64,000 bases of DNA. It comes from Stenotrophomonas rhizophila (lineage in GTDB: Bacteria > Pseudomonadota > Gammaproteobacteria > Xanthomonadales > Xanthomonadaceae). A program made the translations under genes and the position numbers. Of this stretch, positions 28,005 to 37,308 are shown in pieces (position 1 is the first letter of the stretch; the number at the start of each line of letters is the position of its first letter). The stretch spans positions 558,001 through 622,000 of the forward strand of contig NZ_VDQT01000002.1 in assembly GCF_007667275.1 (NCBI RefSeq). The letters are read 5' to 3'. Below the pieces are notes generated by a model that saw nothing but the letters and a program-made list of their open reading frames with translations, was not told where the DNA came from and made no database searches.

Positions 28005-30125
28005 GTGAATCCCACCGTCTCTTTCCTGGTTGCCAGCCTGATGACCGCTTCCGTGCATGCCGCCCCCGCGCTGACCCCACCCGACGCCGAGAAGCATCCG
28101 CATGTGGTGACGGCCCCGTTCGGTGCCACCCGCACCGATGAGTACTACTGGCTGCGCGACGACAAGCGTGAAGCGCCGGCCATGCTGGCCTACCTGAATG
28201 CGGAAAATGCGTACACCGACCAGGTGATGGCGCCGCTCAAGCCGGTGCAGGAGACGCTGTACAACGAGATCGTGGGCCGGATCAAACAGGACGATGCCAG
28301 CGTGCCGGCGCGCGAGCGCGGCTACTGGTACTACTCCCGCTTCGAGACCGGCAAGGACTACCCGATCCAGGCACGCCGCAAGGGCAGCATGGACGCGCCG
28401 GAGGAGATCCTGCTCGACATCAACCAGATGGCCGCCGGCAAGGGCTACTTCAGTGTCGACGACGCCGAGGTCAGCCAGGACAACCAGCTGCTGGCGTGGG
28501 CCGAAGATGACGTGGGCCGCCGCCAGTACGTGATCCGTTTCAAGGACCTGCGTACCGGCGAAGTGCTGCCCGACCGCATCGAGAATGTTTCCGCGAACGT
28601 GGTCTGGGCCGATGACAACCGCACCCTGTTCTACGTGGAGAACGATCCGGAGACACTGCTCACGGTGCGGGTGAAGAAGCACGTGCTGGGCACCCCGGTC
28701 AGCAGCGACGTGCTGGTCTACGAAGAGGAAGACGACAGCTTCTACATGGGCGTGGGCCGCACCCGTGACGACCGCTACCTCACCATCGAACTGCACAGCA
28801 CGGTCAGCTCCGAGGCGCGCTGCGCGCCGGCTGCCGACCCCCGTGAGTTCACCGTGCTGGCGCCGCGCGCACGCGATGTGGAGTACGACGCCGACCACTT
28901 CGACGGGCGCTGGGTGATCCGCACCAACGACGCAGGCGCGAAGAACTTCAAGATCGTGACCGCACCGAGCGACGCCACCACGCGCAGCCAGTGGACCGAC
29001 TGGGTGGCGCACGACGACAACGTGCTGGTGGAAGGTTTCGAGCTGTTCGACGGCTTTACCGCCATCGCCGAGCGTTCCAACGCGCTGGAACGGGTGCGCC
29101 TGCTGTTTGCGGACGGCCGCCAGGACTACGTCAAGGCCGACGAACCGGCGTACTCGATGGGCCTGGCCGCCAACCCCGAGCCGGACACGCCGTGGCTGCG
29201 CTATGCCTATACCTCGCTGACCACCCCGACCACCACCTATGAGCTCAACACCCTCACCGGCGAGCGCCGCCAGCTCAAGCAGCAGCCGGTCATCGGTTAC
29301 GACCCGACGCAGTACACCACCGAGCGGGTCTGGGTGACCGCGCGCGACGGGGTCAAGGTGCCGGTGTCGCTGGTATACCGCAACGGGTTCCGGAAGGACG
29401 GCAGCGCCGCGCTGTACCAGTACGCCTACGGCAGCTACGGCATGTCGATGGATCCGGGGTTCAACCAGACCGTGGTCAGCCTGCTCGACCGTGGCGTGGT
29501 GTATGCGATCGCGCACATCCGCGGCGGCGAGGAGATGGGCCGCGCCTGGTACGAAGACGGCAAGCTGCTGAAGAAGCAGAACACCTTCAACGACTTCGTC
29601 GATGTCACCCGCGAACTGGTCCGCCAGGGCTACGCGGCCAAGGACCGCGTGGCCGCCTCCGGTGGCAGTGCCGGCGGCCTGCTGATGGGCGCGGTGGCCA
29701 ACCAGGCACCGCAGGACTATCGGGTGATGGTGGCGCAGGTACCGTTCGTGGACGTGGTCACCACCATGCTCGACCCGACCATTCCGCTCACCACCAACGA
29801 ATACGACGAGTGGGGCAACCCCGAACAGCGCGAGTACTACGACTACATGCTCACGTACTCGCCCTACGACAACGTCACGCGCCAGGCCTACCCGTCGCTG
29901 TTCGTCGGTACCGGGTTGTGGGATTCGCAGGTGCAGTACTGGGAACCGGCCAAGTGGGTGGCGCGCCTGCGCGACAACAATACCGGCCGCCTGCCGATCG
30001 TGTTCCGCACCAACATGGAAGCCGGGCACGGCGGCAAATCCGGCCGTTTCCAGCGTTACAGGGAGCTGGCCGAGTCGTATGCGTTCGTCCTCCAGCAACT
30101 GGGCGTCGACGCTGCGTCGAACTGA
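28005..30125 (+). CDS. ptrB: Oligopeptidase B-like S9 peptidase, exported
   Basis: A 706-residue S9 peptidase with signal peptide (FLVASLMTASVHAAP). Family marks are TRTDEYYWLRDD, the propeller and the hydrolase domain with Ser in ASGGSAGGLLMG, Asp in TGLWDSQVQYWEP and His in EAGHGGKSGRFQ. Oligopeptidase B prefers to cut after Arg or Lys. It starts at GTG 28005 with AAGGAG nine bases upstream; a TAGACT -10 candidate is at 27958-27963. A hairpin spans its stop codon (30111-30131). It is the second S9 peptidase within 6 kb, separated by the aminotransferase gene. Confidence 0.92.
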   Translation: MNPTVSFLVASLMTASVHAAPALTPPDAEKHPHVVTAPFGATRTDEYYWLRDDKREAPAMLAYLNAENAYTDQVMAPLKPVQETLYNEIVGRIKQDDASVPARERGYWYYSRFETGKDYPIQARRKGSMDAPEEILLDINQMAAGKGYFSVDDAEVSQDNQLLAWAEDDVGRRQYVIRFKDLRTGEVLPDRIENVSANVVWADDNRTLFYVENDPETLLTVRVKKHVLGTPVSSDVLVYEEEDDSFYMGVGRTRDDRYLTIELHSTVSSEARCAPAADPREFTVLAPRARDVEYDADHFDGRWVIRTNDAGAKNFKIVTAPSDATTRSQWTDWVAHDDNVLVEGFELFDGFTAIAERSNALERVRLLFADGRQDYVKADEPAYSMGLAANPEPDTPWLRYAYTSLTTPTTTYELNTLTGERRQLKQQPVIGYDPTQYTTERVWVTARDGVKVPVSLVYRNGFRKDGSAALYQYAYGSYGMSMDPGFNQTVVSLLDRGVVYAIAHIRGGEEMGRAWYEDGKLLKKQNTFNDFVDVTRELVRQGYAAKDRVAASGGSAGGLLMGAVANQAPQDYRVMVAQVPFVDVVTTMLDPTIPLTTNEYDEWGNPEQREYYDYMLTYSPYDNVTRQAYPSLFVGTGLWDSQVQYWEPAKWVARLRDNNTGRLPIVFRTNMEAGHGGKSGRFQRYRELAESYAFVLQQLGVDAASN

Positions 30126-30131
30126 CGCAGC
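30111..30131 (+). other. Hairpin spanning the ptrB stop codon
   Basis: GCTGCGTC-GAACT-GACGCAGC has perfect 8-bp arms. The TGA stop covers the end of the loop and the start of the right arm, so the last codons pair with the 3' untranslated RNA. Confidence 0.6.
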
Positions 30132-30185
30132 AGTGTGCCGGGCGGGACCGTCGCGGTGGCCGTCCCGGCTGGGTATGCTGGGCGC

Positions 30186-30617
30186 ATGACCGCGCACCCG
30201 CCCCCCGACGCTGCCGATGCCCCGCCTGCGCGCGTGCCGGAACCGGCGCGCCGCGTGCGCTTCCGCTGGGCCTGGTGGCTGCTGGCCTATGCCAGCCTGG
30301 GCACCGGCATCGTCGGCATCTTCGTGCCGGGGCTGCCCACCACGGTGTTCATCCTGATCGCGGCCTGGGCCGCTTCGCGTGGCTCTGAGCGGCTGCACAA
30401 CCGGCTGCTGCAGGACCCCCGGTTCGGCCCGGCGATCCGCGACTGGCAGGCGCATGGCGCGGTCAGCCGCAAGGGCAAGTGGATGGCCACCCTGACCATG
30501 GCGGTCTGCGCCGGGATCATGCTGTGGTGCGTGCCGTTGGCCTGGGTGAAGTGGCTGTCGATCGGCTGCATGACCACCGTGGCGGCGTGGCTGTGGACCC
30601 GGCCGTTGCCGCCCTAG
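30186..30617 (+). CDS. DUF454 (YbaN-like) inner-membrane protein
   Basis: A 143-residue membrane protein with helices at about 28-45, 47-62, 98-115 and 117-134. The conserved DUF454 block is LGTGIVGIFVPGLPTTVFILIAAWAASRGSERLHNRLLQDPRFGP. Function of the family is not established. A TATGCT hexamer ends six bases before the ATG, suggesting a leaderless transcript. Confidence 0.88.
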   Translation: MTAHPPPDAADAPPARVPEPARRVRFRWAWWLLAYASLGTGIVGIFVPGLPTTVFILIAAWAASRGSERLHNRLLQDPRFGPAIRDWQAHGAVSRKGKWMATLTMAVCAGIMLWCVPLAWVKWLSIGCMTTVAAWLWTRPLPP

Positions 30618-30626
30618 CACTGCCTG

Positions 30627-30649
30627 GGCCGGACAACGGCCGGCGCTAC
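30627..30649 (-). repeat. Single SMAG element
   Basis: Reads GTAGCGCCGGCCGTTGTCCG... on the minus strand, between the DUF454 and lptM genes. Confidence 0.75.
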
Positions 30650-30732
30650 CCGCGGCGGCAGTCACCGGTCCGGGCGCACCGGTCCCATCTGGGCGTTCAT
30701 TGAATCGGCACACCTGTCCTTTCGCTCGCCGC

Positions 30733-30738
30733 TATACT
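30733..30738 (+). promoter_or_regulatory. -10 hexamer of a predicted leaderless promoter (lptM operon)
   Basis: TATACT ends six bases before the lptM ATG at 30745; the start of transcription would fall on the start codon. Confidence 0.55.
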
Positions 30739-30744
30739 CGGGCC

Positions 30745-30999
30745 ATGAGCATCCCCCATCGCAATCGCATCCTGATTCCGTTGGCAGCGCTGGCGCTGCT
30801 GTTCCTTTCGGCCTGCGGCAACAAGGGCCCGCTGGTGATGCCGCAGAAGCCGGTGCCGGTGGAAGAGCAGGCGGTCGAACCCGCCAGCGACGCCGACACC
30901 GTGCCGGAAGACACCAATGACACCGACGCCCCGCCGGTGGTGCCGGACCCGGTCGAACCGCAGCTCGACAACGCCAGCGACGACGACGGGAATGAGTAA
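30745..30999 (+). CDS. lptM: LPS translocon maturation chaperone LptM (YifL-like lipoprotein)
   Basis: An 84-residue lipoprotein: signal peptide and lipobox FLSAC, followed by the LptM hallmark [10 protein letters not shown]. In E. coli LptM helps the LptD/LptE outer-membrane LPS translocon form its native disulphides. The rest is an acidic, Pro-rich tail. The gene order lptM-dapF-DUF484-xerC is the same as yifL-dapF-yigA-xerC in E. coli, which supports the call. It overlaps dapF by eight bases. Confidence 0.85.
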   Translation: MSIPHRNRILIPLAALALLFLSACGNKGPLVMPQKPVPVEEQAVEPASDADTVPEDTNDTDAPPVVPDPVEPQLDNASDDDGNE

Positions 31000-31843
31000 G
31001 GCCGCGTCCGCCGCACTGCGCTTCAGCAAGATGCACGGTGCGGGCAACGACTTCGTCGTGCTGGACCTGCGCGATGGCACCCCCGCACCGATCCCGGCAC
31101 TGGCCGCCCAGCTCGCCGACCGCCACACCGGCGTCGGCTGCGACCAGATCCTGACCATCGAACCGCCACGCGCGGAAGGCTCGGTAGCCGCGTACCGCAT
31201 CTGGAATTCGGACGGTTCGCAGTCCGAACAGTGTGGCAACGGCGCGCGCTGCGTGGCCGCCTGGCTGGTGCGCGACGGTGCGGCGCAGGGCGACCGCTTC
31301 AACATCGACAGCCCGCTGGCCACCCACGCCATCGAACGCATCGGCAGCGACCACTACGCGGTGGCAATGGGCGTGCCGCGCTTCGAACCGGAGCAGGTGC
31401 CGCTGCTGGGCTTCGCCCGTGCCCGCGAGGAATACCTGCTGCCGTTGCAGGGCGACACCGTCCGCTTCGGCGCGGTGTCGATGGGCAACCCGCATGCGGT
31501 GATCGAAGTCGGCCTGGTCGATGCCGCACCGGTCGAGCGCCTCGGTCCGCTGCTGCAGCAGCACGCCACCTTCCCGCAGTCGGTGAATGTCGGGTTCGTG
31601 CAGGTGATCGACCCGCAGCACGCTCGGTTGCGCGTGTACGAACGCGGCGTGGGTGAAACCCTGGCCTGCGGCAGCGGCGCCTGCGCGGCCGCGGTGGTGA
31701 TGATGCAACGGGGCCGCCTGCAGCGCGACGCCACGGTGTCGCTGCCGGGCGGCGAGCTGCGCCTGCGCTGGCCGGCCGACGACGCCGAGGTGGTGATGTC
31801 CGGTCCGGCGTCATTCGTCTTCGAAGGGGAGTGGAACGCATGA
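30992..31843 (+). CDS. dapF: Diaminopimelate epimerase
   Basis: A 283-residue cofactor-free epimerase turning LL- into meso-diaminopimelate for lysine and peptidoglycan. The two catalytic Cys lie in EQCGNGARC (about Cys81) and [28 protein letters not shown] opens the protein as usual. The ATG at 30992 lies inside the end of lptM; the stop overlaps the next gene by ATGA, so the operon is tightly coupled. Confidence 0.96.
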   Translation: MSKAASAALRFSKMHGAGNDFVVLDLRDGTPAPIPALAAQLADRHTGVGCDQILTIEPPRAEGSVAAYRIWNSDGSQSEQCGNGARCVAAWLVRDGAAQGDRFNIDSPLATHAIERIGSDHYAVAMGVPRFEPEQVPLLGFARAREEYLLPLQGDTVRFGAVSMGNPHAVIEVGLVDAAPVERLGPLLQQHATFPQSVNVGFVQVIDPQHARLRVYERGVGETLACGSGACAAAVVMMQRGRLQRDATVSLPGGELRLRWPADDAEVVMSGPASFVFEGEWNA

Positions 31844-32517
31844 GCGACACCGTCGAGAAGATCGGGGCGCATGAAGTCGCCTCCTGGCTGCGCCGGCATC
31901 CGGCCTTCCTGAAGCAGTTTCCGGACCTGGCCCTTACCCTGGTGGTGCCGCGCGATGACGGCCCCACCGCGTCGCTGGCCAGCTACCAGCTGGAAGTGCT
32001 GCGCGACAAGAACCGCGAACTGTCGCGCCGGCTCGCTGACCTGGCCGCCAACGCACAGGTCAACGAACGTTTGGCCGTGCGCACCCACCAGCTGACCCTG
32101 GCGCTGATGAAGCAGGGCACCGCGGCGGACACGCTGCGCGCGATGGCCGCGTCGCTGGAAGAGGACTTTGCCGGCGACCTGGTCCGGCTGGTGGTACTGC
32201 AGCCGGTGCCGGGGCTGGAGCAGGCGCCGTGGCTGCAGGTGATCGAGGAAAGCAGCCCGCTGCTGGGCGCGTTCCGCGACTGCCTGAAGGATGGCGAGCC
32301 GATCTGTGGCCGCCTGCAGCCGGAAAAGAACGCCGTGCTGTACGGTGGTCGGGTCGACGAAGTGCAGTCCAGCGCGCTGTTGCCGCTGCCCGGCGTCGGC
32401 CTGATCGCAGTCGGCAGCCACGATGGCAACCGTTTCTATCCCGGGATGGGCACGCTGTTCCTGCGCATGATGGGCGAAGCGCTGGTCGTGGCGCTCAAGC
32501 GGTTCGATCCGGCCTGA
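31840..32517 (+). CDS. DUF484 (YigA-like) protein
   Basis: A 225-residue cytoplasmic protein with a GAF-like fold. [17 protein letters not shown] is the family opening, then a helical segment ([21 protein letters not shown]) and [29 protein letters not shown]. Its role is unknown but it is conserved between dapF and xerC in many proteobacteria. The ATG at 31840 with GGGGAG eight bases upstream is preferred over an earlier GTG. Confidence 0.9.
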   Translation: MSDTVEKIGAHEVASWLRRHPAFLKQFPDLALTLVVPRDDGPTASLASYQLEVLRDKNRELSRRLADLAANAQVNERLAVRTHQLTLALMKQGTAADTLRAMAASLEEDFAGDLVRLVVLQPVPGLEQAPWLQVIEESSPLLGAFRDCLKDGEPICGRLQPEKNAVLYGGRVDEVQSSALLPLPGVGLIAVGSHDGNRFYPGMGTLFLRMMGEALVVALKRFDPA

Positions 32518-32539
32518 GCCTGCCCGGGCGAGCGAGCAC

Positions 32540-33445
32540 ATGAACGCCGTCCAGGACTTCCTCGGCTACCTGCAGGTGGAGCGCCGCGCGTCGGCGCATA
32601 CGCTGGACGCCTACCGGCGCGACCTGGACGCGCTCGGCGCGTGGGCCTCGGCGCACGACGCAGAGGCCGCCACCCTGGAGGGCGCCCAGCTGCGCCAGTT
32701 CATCGCCGACGAACACCGCCGCGGGCTGGCGCCGAAGTCGCTGCAACGGCGTCTGTCGGCGTGCCGCAGCTTCTATGCCTGGCTGCTGAAGCACCAGCGC
32801 ATTGCGGCCAGCCCTGCCGCGGGCCTGAAAGCGCCGAAGGCGCCGCGCAAGCTGCCACAGGTGCTCGATGCCGATGAGGCGGTGCGCTTGGTCGAGCTGC
32901 CCACCGATGCGCCGTTGGGCCTGCGCGACCGCGCGCTGCTGGAGCTGTTCTATTCGTCGGGGCTGCGCCTGAGCGAGCTGTGCGCGCTGATATGGCGCGA
33001 CCTGGATTTCGCCACCGGCCTGGTCAACGTGCTTGGCAAGGGCAACCGCCAGCGCCGCGTGCCGTTCGGTTCGCATGCCCGCGAGGCGTTGTCGGGCTGG
33101 CGAGCGGAAAGTGGCGGTGCCGACGGGCAGCCGGTGTTTCCCGGGCGCAGGGGCGGGCCGATCACCCAGCGCGCAGTGCAGATCCGCATCCGCCAGCTGG
33201 CCCAGCGCCAGGGCCTGTTCAAGCACGTGCACCCGCACATGCTGCGGCACAGCTTCGCCAGCCACATCCTGGAATCGTCGGGCGACCTGCGTGGTGTGCA
33301 GGAGCTGCTGGGCCATGCCGACATCGCTACCACGCAGATCTACACCCATCTGGATTTCCAGCACCTGGCCAAGGTGTACGACGCGGCGCACCCGCGCGCC
33401 AAGCGGCGCAAGGCGCCGGCAGCGGACACGCCAGCGGACGGCTGA
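32540..33445 (+). CDS. xerC: Site-specific tyrosine recombinase XerC
   Basis: A 301-residue recombinase that with XerD resolves chromosome dimers at dif. The N-terminal SAM-like DNA-binding domain covers about 1-90; catalytic residues are Arg in [10 protein letters not shown], Lys in [11 protein letters not shown], HxxR in [12 protein letters not shown], His in [10 protein letters not shown] and the nucleophile Tyr in QIYTHLDF. Its place after dapF and DUF484 matches the conserved order. Confidence 0.95.
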   Translation: MNAVQDFLGYLQVERRASAHTLDAYRRDLDALGAWASAHDAEAATLEGAQLRQFIADEHRRGLAPKSLQRRLSACRSFYAWLLKHQRIAASPAAGLKAPKAPRKLPQVLDADEAVRLVELPTDAPLGLRDRALLELFYSSGLRLSELCALIWRDLDFATGLVNVLGKGNRQRRVPFGSHAREALSGWRAESGGADGQPVFPGRRGGPITQRAVQIRIRQLAQRQGLFKHVHPHMLRHSFASHILESSGDLRGVQELLGHADIATTQIYTHLDFQHLAKVYDAAHPRAKRRKAPAADTPADG

Positions 33446-33537
33446 ATGCCCGCTGGCGCTGAACGGCAGCTTCACGTGCGGGGTTGATGGCGGCGACGGA
33501 CGGCCCCATGTCCCTCGAACAGCAGCCCGGAGGAACC

Positions 33538-34089
33538 ATGGATCCCAGTCAGAACCCCACCGTTTTTCATGCCACCACCATCGTCTGCGTTCGTCGCGGC
33601 GATCACGTGGCCATTGCCGGCGACGGCCAGGTCACGCTGGGCCACACGGTGATGAAGGGCAACGCCCGCAAGGTGCGCCGACTGGGCCGAGACGGCCAGG
33701 TGCTGGCCGGGTTCGCCGGTGCCGCTGCGGATGCGTTCACCCTGTTCGAACTGTTCGAAGCCAAGCTGGAGAAGCATGGCCAGCTGACCCGCGCCGCGGT
33801 GGAGCTGGCCAAGGATTGGCGCACCGAGCGTCGCCTGGGCAAGCTGGAAGCGCTGCTGGCAGTCGCCGACACCGAGACCTCGCTGATCATCAGCGGCACC
33901 GGTGACGTGATCGAGCCGGAAGACGGCATCATCGCGATCGGCTCCGGCGGCTCGTACGCCTTGTCGGCCGCACGCGCGCTGATGGCGCACACCGAACTGG
34001 ACGCACGCACGATTGCCAGCGAGGCGATCAATATCGCCGGCGACATCTGCATCTACACCAACCGCAACGTCGTGGTGGAGGAGCTCTGA
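33538..34089 (+). CDS. hslV: ATP-dependent protease peptidase subunit HslV
   Basis: A 183-residue N-terminal nucleophile peptidase. A short propeptide ends before [10 protein letters not shown], whose first Thr becomes the catalytic residue. With HslU it forms the cytoplasmic HslVU protease. The ATG at 33538 has GGAGGAACC directly upstream, an ideal ribosome-binding site, which rules out the longer readings. The last two codons and stop form the left arm of a 12-bp hairpin. Confidence 0.96.
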   Translation: MDPSQNPTVFHATTIVCVRRGDHVAIAGDGQVTLGHTVMKGNARKVRRLGRDGQVLAGFAGAAADAFTLFELFEAKLEKHGQLTRAAVELAKDWRTERRLGKLEALLAVADTETSLIISGTGDVIEPEDGIIAIGSGGSYALSAARALMAHTELDARTIASEAINIAGDICIYTNRNVVVEEL

Positions 34090-34107
34090 CGCTTTGCGTC
34101 AGAGCTC
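34081..34107 (+). other. Perfect hairpin over the hslV stop codon
   Basis: GAGCTCTGACGC-TTT-GCGTCAGAGCTC: 12-bp perfect arms, 3-base loop. The left arm contains the last codons and TGA of hslV. With no T-run after it, it may act as mRNA protection or partial attenuation between hslV and hslU. Confidence 0.85.
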
Positions 34108-34166
34108 GTAGAGCCACGCCCTGCGTGGCTGCGGTATCCGTCCAGCCACGCAGGGCGTGGCTCTAC
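34108..34166. repeat. Inverted SMAG pair between hslV and hslU
   Basis: Copies GTAGAGCCACGCCCTGCGTG... at 34108-34131 (plus) and 34143-34166 (minus) follow the hairpin immediately, so three hairpins separate the two protease subunit genes. Confidence 0.9.
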
Positions 34167-34227
34167 CGAACCGTTACGTGTTTGCCGTAGATGCGGACAG
34201 CCCCACCATTCTTCCCGGATTTATTTT

Positions 34228-35616
34228 GTGAGCACCCACCCCATGCCGCACAAGATCGAAGTTTCCTCCGCCACCATGACCCCGCGCGAGATCGTGCAGG
34301 AACTGGACCGGCACATCGTCGGCCAGCACGACGCCAAGCGCGCGGTTGCCATCGCGCTGCGCAACCGCTGGCGGCGCATGCAGCTGCCGGCCGAGCTGCG
34401 CGATGAAGTCATGCCCAAGAACATCCTGATGATCGGCCCGACCGGCGTCGGCAAGACCGAGATCGCACGGCGCCTGGCAACGCTGGCGAACGCACCGTTC
34501 GTGAAGGTGGAAGCCACCCGCTTCACCGAGGTCGGCTATGTCGGCAAGGACGTCGAGCAGATCATCCGCGATCTCGCCGATACCGCGGTCAAGCTGTACC
34601 GCGAGCAGGCCAAGGTCCGCGTGCGCAACCAGGCCGAAGAGCGGGCCGAGGACCGGATCCTGGACGCGCTGCTGCCACGCCGTGCCGGTGGTATCGGTTT
34701 CGATCCGGAGGCAGCACGCAACGAGCCGTCGGCGCAGGACAACGAAACCCGCATCAAGTTCCGCCGCATGCTGCGCAATGGCGAGCTGGACGATCGCGAG
34801 ATCGAGCTGGAAGTCAGCGCCAACGTCGGGGTGGACATCATGACCCCGCCGGGCATGGAGGAGATGGGCCAGCAGCTGCGCCAGATGTTCTCCAGCCTCG
34901 GCGGCGGCAAGGCGCAGAAGCGCACGCTGAGCATCAAGGCGGCGCGCCCGCTGCTGGTCGAGGAAGAGGCCGGCAAGCTGGTCAACGAGGACGATATCCG
35001 CATCGCGGCGATCGAGGCGTGCGAACAGCATGGCATCGTGTTCATCGACGAGATCGACAAGGTCGCCAAGCGTGGCGACAACGTCGGTGGCGGCGATGTC
35101 TCCCGCGAAGGCGTGCAGCGCGACCTGCTGCCGCTGGTGGAAGGCTCCAATGTGTCGACCAAGTACGGCACGGTCAAGACCGACCACATCCTGTTCATTG
35201 CGTCCGGTGCGTTCCACCTGGCCAAGCCGAGCGACCTGATTCCGGAACTGCAGGGTCGTTTCCCGATCCGGGTGGAGCTGGGCGCGCTGAGCAAGGACGA
35301 CTTCGTGCGCATCCTGACCGAACCGAAGGCGGCGCTGACCAAGCAGTACGAAGCGCTGCTGCAGACCGAAGGCGTCGCGGTGAACTTCACCACCGATGCG
35401 GTGGACCGCCTGGCCGAGATTGCCTTCCAGGTCAACGAACGCCAGGAAAACATCGGTGCCCGCCGCCTGCATACGGTACTGGAACGCCTGCTCGATTCGC
35501 TCAGCTACGAAGCCCCGGACCGCGACGGCGAAGCCATCGCCATCGACAAGGCGTACGTGGACAAGCACCTGGGCGAGCTGGTCAAGGACCCGGACCTGAG
35601 CCGTTACATCCTGTAA
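34228..35616 (+). CDS. hslU: HslVU protease ATPase subunit
   Basis: A 462-residue AAA+ unfoldase that feeds substrates to Hsl[18 protein letters not shown] is the family opening, Walker A is [10 protein letters not shown], Walker [11 protein letters not shown]; the I-domain covers about 115-235 and the C-terminal LSRYIL inserts into HslV. The frame starts at GTG 34228 (MSTHPMPHK); an ATG at 34243 is possible. Neither has a strong ribosome-binding site. A terminator follows. Confidence 0.95.
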   Translation: MSTHPMPHKIEVSSATMTPREIVQELDRHIVGQHDAKRAVAIALRNRWRRMQLPAELRDEVMPKNILMIGPTGVGKTEIARRLATLANAPFVKVEATRFTEVGYVGKDVEQIIRDLADTAVKLYREQAKVRVRNQAEERAEDRILDALLPRRAGGIGFDPEAARNEPSAQDNETRIKFRRMLRNGELDDREIELEVSANVGVDIMTPPGMEEMGQQLRQMFSSLGGGKAQKRTLSIKAARPLLVEEEAGKLVNEDDIRIAAIEACEQHGIVFIDEIDKVAKRGDNVGGGDVSREGVQRDLLPLVEGSNVSTKYGTVKTDHILFIASGAFHLAKPSDLIPELQGRFPIRVELGALSKDDFVRILTEPKAALTKQYEALLQTEGVAVNFTTDAVDRLAEIAFQVNERQENIGARRLHTVLERLLDSLSYEAPDRDGEAIAIDKAYVDKHLGELVKDPDLSRYIL

Positions 35617-35640
35617 CCGGTTCTGCGTATGAACCCATGA

Positions 35641-35669
35641 AAAGGCGGCACGTCGGTGCCGCCTTTTTT
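35641..35669 (+). terminator. Intrinsic terminator after hslU
   Basis: AAAGGCGGCAC / GTGCCGCCTTT (11 bp) with loop GTCG, followed by TTT. Confidence 0.92.
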
Positions 35670-35684
35670 GTTGCGCAGCCACGC

Positions 35685-35753
35685 GTAGAGCCACGCCCTG
35701 CGTGGCTGCCTCGGATTGCATGCAATCCCGTAGAGCCGGGCTCTGCCCGGCTG
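35685..35753 (+). repeat. SMAG dimer, left border of the repeat island
   Basis: Two different SMAG types in a row (GTAGAGCCACGCCCTGCGTG... at 35685, GTAGAGCCGGGCTCTGCCCG... at 35730) joined by a linker containing GGATTGCATGCAATCCC. The same dimer, linker included, recurs inverted at 36329-36398. Confidence 0.85.
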
Positions 35754-36328
35754 CTTCGCGCATCTGGGCGAACAGCCGTGGTCTGCGCGCGCTCCTGGTC
35801 TGGGCCGACGGGGATGGGTTTGCGGGACACGCCGTAAATCCCCCTCCGGGGCCCGGCCCAGCCGCCAGCGGCTGGGCGTTCAGTCGCACGCGAGGCAGTG
35901 CCTCGCAAGCAGTGCGCCTTCACCCATGTAGGCTCGTGGAAAACATCCATGTTTTCTACGGTCCCGCAAACCCACCCCCGCCGACCCTCCGATAGTTGGC
36001 TGGTGGCCAAGGGAAACGCGGATGCCGACCGATGTCCGGCATCGCGCCGGTAGGGTTGGTTCCCAAACAACCGCCGTGAACCCATCCACGTCCGGTTACG
36101 CATGGACTTGATCGACATCGTCTGACGGCCGACGCCCGTCCCCGCGTTTCCCACGGCAACGACACACTGTCAAAAGGTGGGTCGGGGCGGGTTTGTGGGG
36201 GTGTGAGCGGCATGGATGCCGCGACCAAGCCCCCAGGGATGGGTTCACGGCGTCCCCCACAAACCCGCCCCGACCCGCCTTTTGACAGTGTGTCGTTGCA
36301 TATGGGCTGTTCGCCAAAGTGCATGAAG
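35754..36328. other. Gene-free repeat island between hslU and smeT
   Basis: No convincing gene in 35617-36406: open frames here show no family, no ribosome-binding site and run through palindromes. The stretch holds several known-looking Stenotrophomonas-style repeat blocks: a GGGATGGGTTTGCGGGAC block near 35812, a palindrome GTGGAAAACATCCATGTTTTC at about 35938-35957, a GATGCCGACC-type hairpin near 36020-36045, and a large inverted repeat at 36158-36297. Confidence 0.7.
36158..36297. repeat. 44-nt inverted repeat with 52-nt centre
   Basis: Arms 36158-36201 and 36254-36297 are complementary at 43 of 44 positions. Each begins AACGACACACTGTCAAAAGG and ends in GGGTTTGTGGGGG. The centre carries its own small palindrome GCGGCAT-GG-ATGCCGC. 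The transcript would fold into one very long hairpin. Confidence 0.92.
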
Positions 36329-36398
36329 CAGCCGGGCAGAGCCCGGCTCTACGGGATCGAATGCAATCCAACAGCAGCCACGCAGGGCGTGGCTCTAC
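36329..36398 (-). repeat. SMAG dimer, right border of the repeat island
   Basis: Inverted counterpart of 35685-35753: SMAG copies at 36329-36352 and 36375-36398 with a similar linker. The outer arms, about 70 nt each, match at roughly nine positions in ten. Confidence 0.85.
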
Positions 36399-36406
36399 AC
36401 GCGGCG

Positions 36407-37075
36407 TTACGCTTCGTCGTCGGTCGGCAGTGCTTCCGGCGGTGAGCCGGGGACGAACACGCCCGGCACCACGAAGGCGCTGAAGATCGCGTCCAGGGTC
36501 TGCGTGCCGTCGCGCTGCAGGTCGAACAGTTCCGGCTCGAGCATCGCGCTGTACAACACGCCGGTCAGGCTGGTGCTGATGATGCGCGCCACCGTATCCA
36601 CCTCCACCCCTGCGCGCAGCTGGCCCAGGTCGCGCGCGCGCTGCAGGGCTGCGGCGAAGATCGCCAGCTCCTCGCGTGACATCTCGCGCTGCATGTCCTG
36701 CATCGCCTGGCTTTCCACCGACAGATCGTTGCGCAGCATGATCTCCAGCATGTTGCGCAGGCGCTCGTCCTCGGCGATCTCCCGGAACGACACCAGCAGC
36801 GCCGAACGCAGGTCCCGCACCGGCGTGGAGCGCTTGGACGATGCCGTGCGCCGCAGGCGCTCGATGAACGGAATGCGCTCGCGGTCGATCATCGCCGTCA
36901 ACACTTCCGATTTGTTCTTGAAGTGCCAGTACACCGCACCGCGGGTATAGCCCGCGCGCTCGCCGATCATCGCCAGGCTGGTCCCGGCGACCCCGAACTC
37001 GTGGAAGCAGGTCTGCGCCGCGTCCAGGATGCCTTCCCGGGTGGCCTGCGCCGCTTCTTTGGTTTTTCTGGCCAT
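36407..37075 (-). CDS. smeT: TetR-family repressor of RND efflux operon, SmeT-like
   Basis: A 222-residue TetR regulator. The helix-turn-helix is in TSLAMIGERAGYTRGAVYWHFKNKSEVL (about 31-58), nearly identical to that of AcrR/TtgR/SmeT proteins; the rest is the helical ligand-binding domain. It diverges from the RND genes exactly as smeT does from smeDEF in S. maltophilia, where it represses both sides. The ATG at 37075 (MARKTKEAAQATREGIL) fits the family. The coding region is intact. It may be a diverged orthologue rather than SmeT of S. maltophilia itself. Confidence 0.85.
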   Translation of the reverse strand: MARKTKEAAQATREGILDAAQTCFHEFGVAGTSLAMIGERAGYTRGAVYWHFKNKSEVLTAMIDRERIPFIERLRRTASSKRSTPVRDLRSALLVSFREIAEDERLRNMLEIMLRNDLSVESQAMQDMQREMSREELAIFAAALQRARDLGQLRAGVEVDTVARIISTSLTGVLYSAMLEPELFDLQRDGTQTLDAIFSAFVVPGVFVPGSPPEALPTDDEA

Positions 37076-37110
37076 GGCGCTTGTGCACGTGCTGGATGAA
37101 ACCGGCATGA

Positions 37111-37152
37111 ATTGTACCCGTTTACAAACAAACATGCATGTATGTATATTTA
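37111..37152. promoter_or_regulatory. smeT-smeD operator and divergent promoters
   Basis: A plus-strand promoter TTTACA (37121-37126) - 18 bp - TATATT (37145-37150) is covered by an imperfect palindrome centred on ACATGCATGT (37132-37141), flanked by ACAAACAAA and ATGTATATT. On the minus strand TACAAT (37116-37111) can serve smeT. SmeT in S. maltophilia binds a pseudopalindrome in this interval; the arrangement here predicts repression of both genes. Confidence 0.75.
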
Positions 37153-37308
37153 GCGCCCACTGATCCCCGGTGAGGGCCGCGCGTACCCGCACGCGTGGCC
37201 CCGACGGGGGATTGCGCCCCCTTGTACGGCTGACGTGTCGTTGTCCGGTGTCCCGGTTCGTCGATGGCAGGTCGGTCCATTCCTTTCTGCTTGCCGCGAG
37301 TTCCCACC

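Noticed and set aside
32540-33445. xerC as an integrase of a mobile element
   Set aside because: It lies in the conserved lptM-dapF-DUF484-xerC order with a normal XerC sequence and no attachment sites or phage genes nearby.
35582-36406. Several open frames through the repeat island after hslU
   Set aside because: They consist of translated SMAG and palindromic repeats, lack start signals and show no family similarity.
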